Shown here piece by piece: positions 13,676 to 15,142 of a stretch of DNA of 15,142 nt. The DNA is from an uncultured Lachnospiraceae bacterium. Lineage in GTDB: Bacteria; Bacillota; Clostridia; Lachnospirales; Lachnospiraceae. Position 1 is the stretch's first letter. Each line of letters begins with the position of its first letter. A model generated the notes under the pieces. That model saw only the letters and a program-made list of their open reading frames with translations, was not told the origin of the DNA and searched no databases. The DNA lies in contig CAJUHR010000056.1 in the NCBI GenBank assembly GCA_910586255.1, positions 1-15,142 on the forward strand, written 5' to 3'. Both the position numbers and the translations under genes were made by a program.

Positions 13676-14864
13676 CTTCAAAACCAGACGGAAGAGCCTT
13701 CTTAAGTTCATCGATATATTTGTCATAATCTGCCTCCCCGCCGCGTCTGCCAAATTTTTGTACCAGAGAGCATAGCAGCGAATCATCATAGGCGTTCAGC
13801 CTGCGCAATAGATCATCGCAGCTTTTTGTTCTGACAATTTTTTCATTGACGCCTTTATAAGTCCTCTCCATCTGCTCATCCAGTTCATCACGGTCTGTCA
13901 CAATCAGAACCCGTGCATCGTCACTGTGAGACAAGATCCATTTGGACAGCCAGACCATGGTCAAGGTTTTTCCACTGCCCTGGGTATGCCAGATTATGCC
14001 GCCCTTCTGTTTGGCAAGATGGCTCTGTGTGCGCTTTATCCCATAGTATTGATTATAACGGCATACCTTCTTTTTCCCTTTGTCGAAAATCACGAAATTT
14101 TCAATCAAATCAATAAAACGCTTCTTGTCAAATAGCTGATACAATTGCTGTAAAAGCAGATTGTCCATATGCTCACAGTAAGCCATGATACGGATATCTT
14201 CCGGATCCCGTTCTTCTTCATTTTCATGGAAGCCATCTGGTTTCCATTCCATGTAGTACTTTTCTTTCGTCAGTGTTGTCCCATAACGCAATCCTTCTAT
14301 TTCATTTCCTGCTATGCAGAACTGCACGGTAGTAAAAAATGGGGCTATAAATCCGTCTCTCTGATTAGTCAGATTCTGTCGGATACCATTGGATACTGAC
14401 GCGCTTTTCTTTTTCAGTTCCATCACCGCCACGGCAATGCCATTCAGGTAAATCACAAGATCCGGCCGCTTCTCCTGGCACTCTACCACGGTAACTTCCT
14501 CTGCAATGGAAAAATGATTATTGGTCGGATTCTCCGCATCTATGAAATAGACTGTCTGTGGGGCGCTTTCCGGAGTCTCTCTGATCTTGGCGCCATATTT
14601 CAGCAGACGATAAACCTCCTGATTGGCAATATACAATCCTTGCGTCATATCGTCAGCCGTCTTAACCAACTCTGTCACAGCTCCATCTATCAGCTTTTCG
14701 CCGTAACCGCAGATACGCAGATACGCACGTAGACGATCTTCCCGGATGTTTTTATTCATCTCACTTTTCAGATTGCCAAGGTACTCATAATCAAGAATGT
14801 ACCGGTTCCTAAAGAAATCCACTACCCGATTCTGTGTCGCACGTTCCGTATCCCCAATACTCAT
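13653..14864 (-). pseudogene. hsdR: Type I restriction endonuclease subunit HsdR, truncated
   Basis: HsdR normally has about 1000 residues with an N-terminal nuclease, two RecA-like helicase domains and a C-terminal assembly domain. Here 403 aa remain. The PD-(D/E)xK nuclease is intact: RPDLV with Asp135 and MELKK with Glu149 and Lys151. Helicase Walker A HTQGSGKT (Gly296-Thr300) and VTDRDELDEQ follow. The protein then stops after GFEAKRNMCL, where homologues would enter the DEAD/DECH-box strand, so the motor and the rest are missing. The start is genuine: GAAGG lies upstream and the hsdS fragment ends 20 bp before, the classical hsdS-hsdR order. The product cannot translocate DNA and is probably non-functional. 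Confidence 0.85.
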
Positions 14865-14884
14865 TTGTACAACCTTCTTTCCGT

Positions 14885-15142
14885 TTACACTAATTTTATT
14901 TTTCCGGTTATCAATTCACTCATCATGGCTTTTTTAATTTGAGCGTACTTATCAAATTTCTGCTGGTGAAGGGTGATGAGGTGGCCTAGGTGGGAAAAAA
15001 AGCTCCTATCTTTTTTTGTTCTGTTTTGCTTGGTATAGTCGTTTTCAAACTTTCCAAAACAGATTGGCTAATTGTATGCCGCCATGAAAAATGGCAAATT
15101 CATTTTCTTTGAAAAAAACTTATAATCATTGACTTTTTTTAT
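14885..15142 (-). pseudogene. hsdS: C-terminal fragment of a type I restriction specificity subunit HsdS
   Basis: In one minus-strand frame, residues SFFSHLGHLITLHQQKFDKY followed by IKKAMMSELITGKIKLV and a stop match the conserved helix and end segment of HsdS proteins (FFxxLDxLITLHQRK ... IKxxMMxELLTGxI). The same frame is interrupted by TAG at 15068-15070. Upstream of that, the frame continues to the window edge with sequence I cannot align by eye. It is therefore a broken or only partly visible gene. It is AT-rich compared with the metabolic genes. Confidence 0.6.

Overview
The window looks like a chromosome segment from an anaerobic Firmicute, most likely a Lachnospiraceae-type Clostridium. 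The pointers are a GC content near 50% (by eye), strong AGGAGG-type ribosome binding sites, a HydF H-cluster maturase, Gram-positive style lipoprotein substrate-binding proteins and an anaerobe-style peroxide-defence set. Every convincing gene lies on the minus strand, so transcription runs from high to low coordinates. No species can be named from the sequence alone.

Layout in the direction of transcription. (1) 15142-13233 is a decayed accessory segment: the C-terminal tail of a type I restriction specificity subunit (hsdS), an hsdR cut off just after Walker A, and out-of-frame debris from other genes. (2) 13172-10906 holds bcp peroxiredoxin, yaaA (4-bp overlap) and a metallo-beta-lactamase-fold hydrolase, closed by a terminator at 10801-10840. 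(3) 10751-4750 has a promoter followed by a tripartite tricarboxylate-type importer (tctC, tctB, tctA), an S1-family sulfatase with an intact CVPSR formylglycine motif, and a ROK-family repressor. This reads as a substrate-inducible uptake and desulfation locus. (4) 4665-306 has a near-consensus promoter, a leader of about 260 nt with an intrinsic terminator, and then hydF and an SsuABC/TauABC-type ABC importer (permease, ATPase, lipoprotein) packed with 6-bp, -4-bp and 3-bp spacings, ending in a long three-tier terminator hairpin. (5) 286-1 contains no recognised gene. It holds a compact set of nested inverted repeats foldable into a three-way junction, followed by two 69-bp-period tandem repeats that run off the window edge.

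The strongest candidate for something undescribed is the hydF leader. One segment (4552-4562) can pair either with 4494-4500 or with 4469-4476, and the second choice uses up bases of the terminator's 5' arm. That is the geometry of a transcription-attenuation riboswitch, and I do not recognise the ligand class. The fixed cluster of a hydrogenase maturase with an ABC importer is itself unusual and would make sense if importer and maturase share a cofactor- or precursor-related signal (inference). The second candidate is the structured, repeat-bearing element at the left edge.
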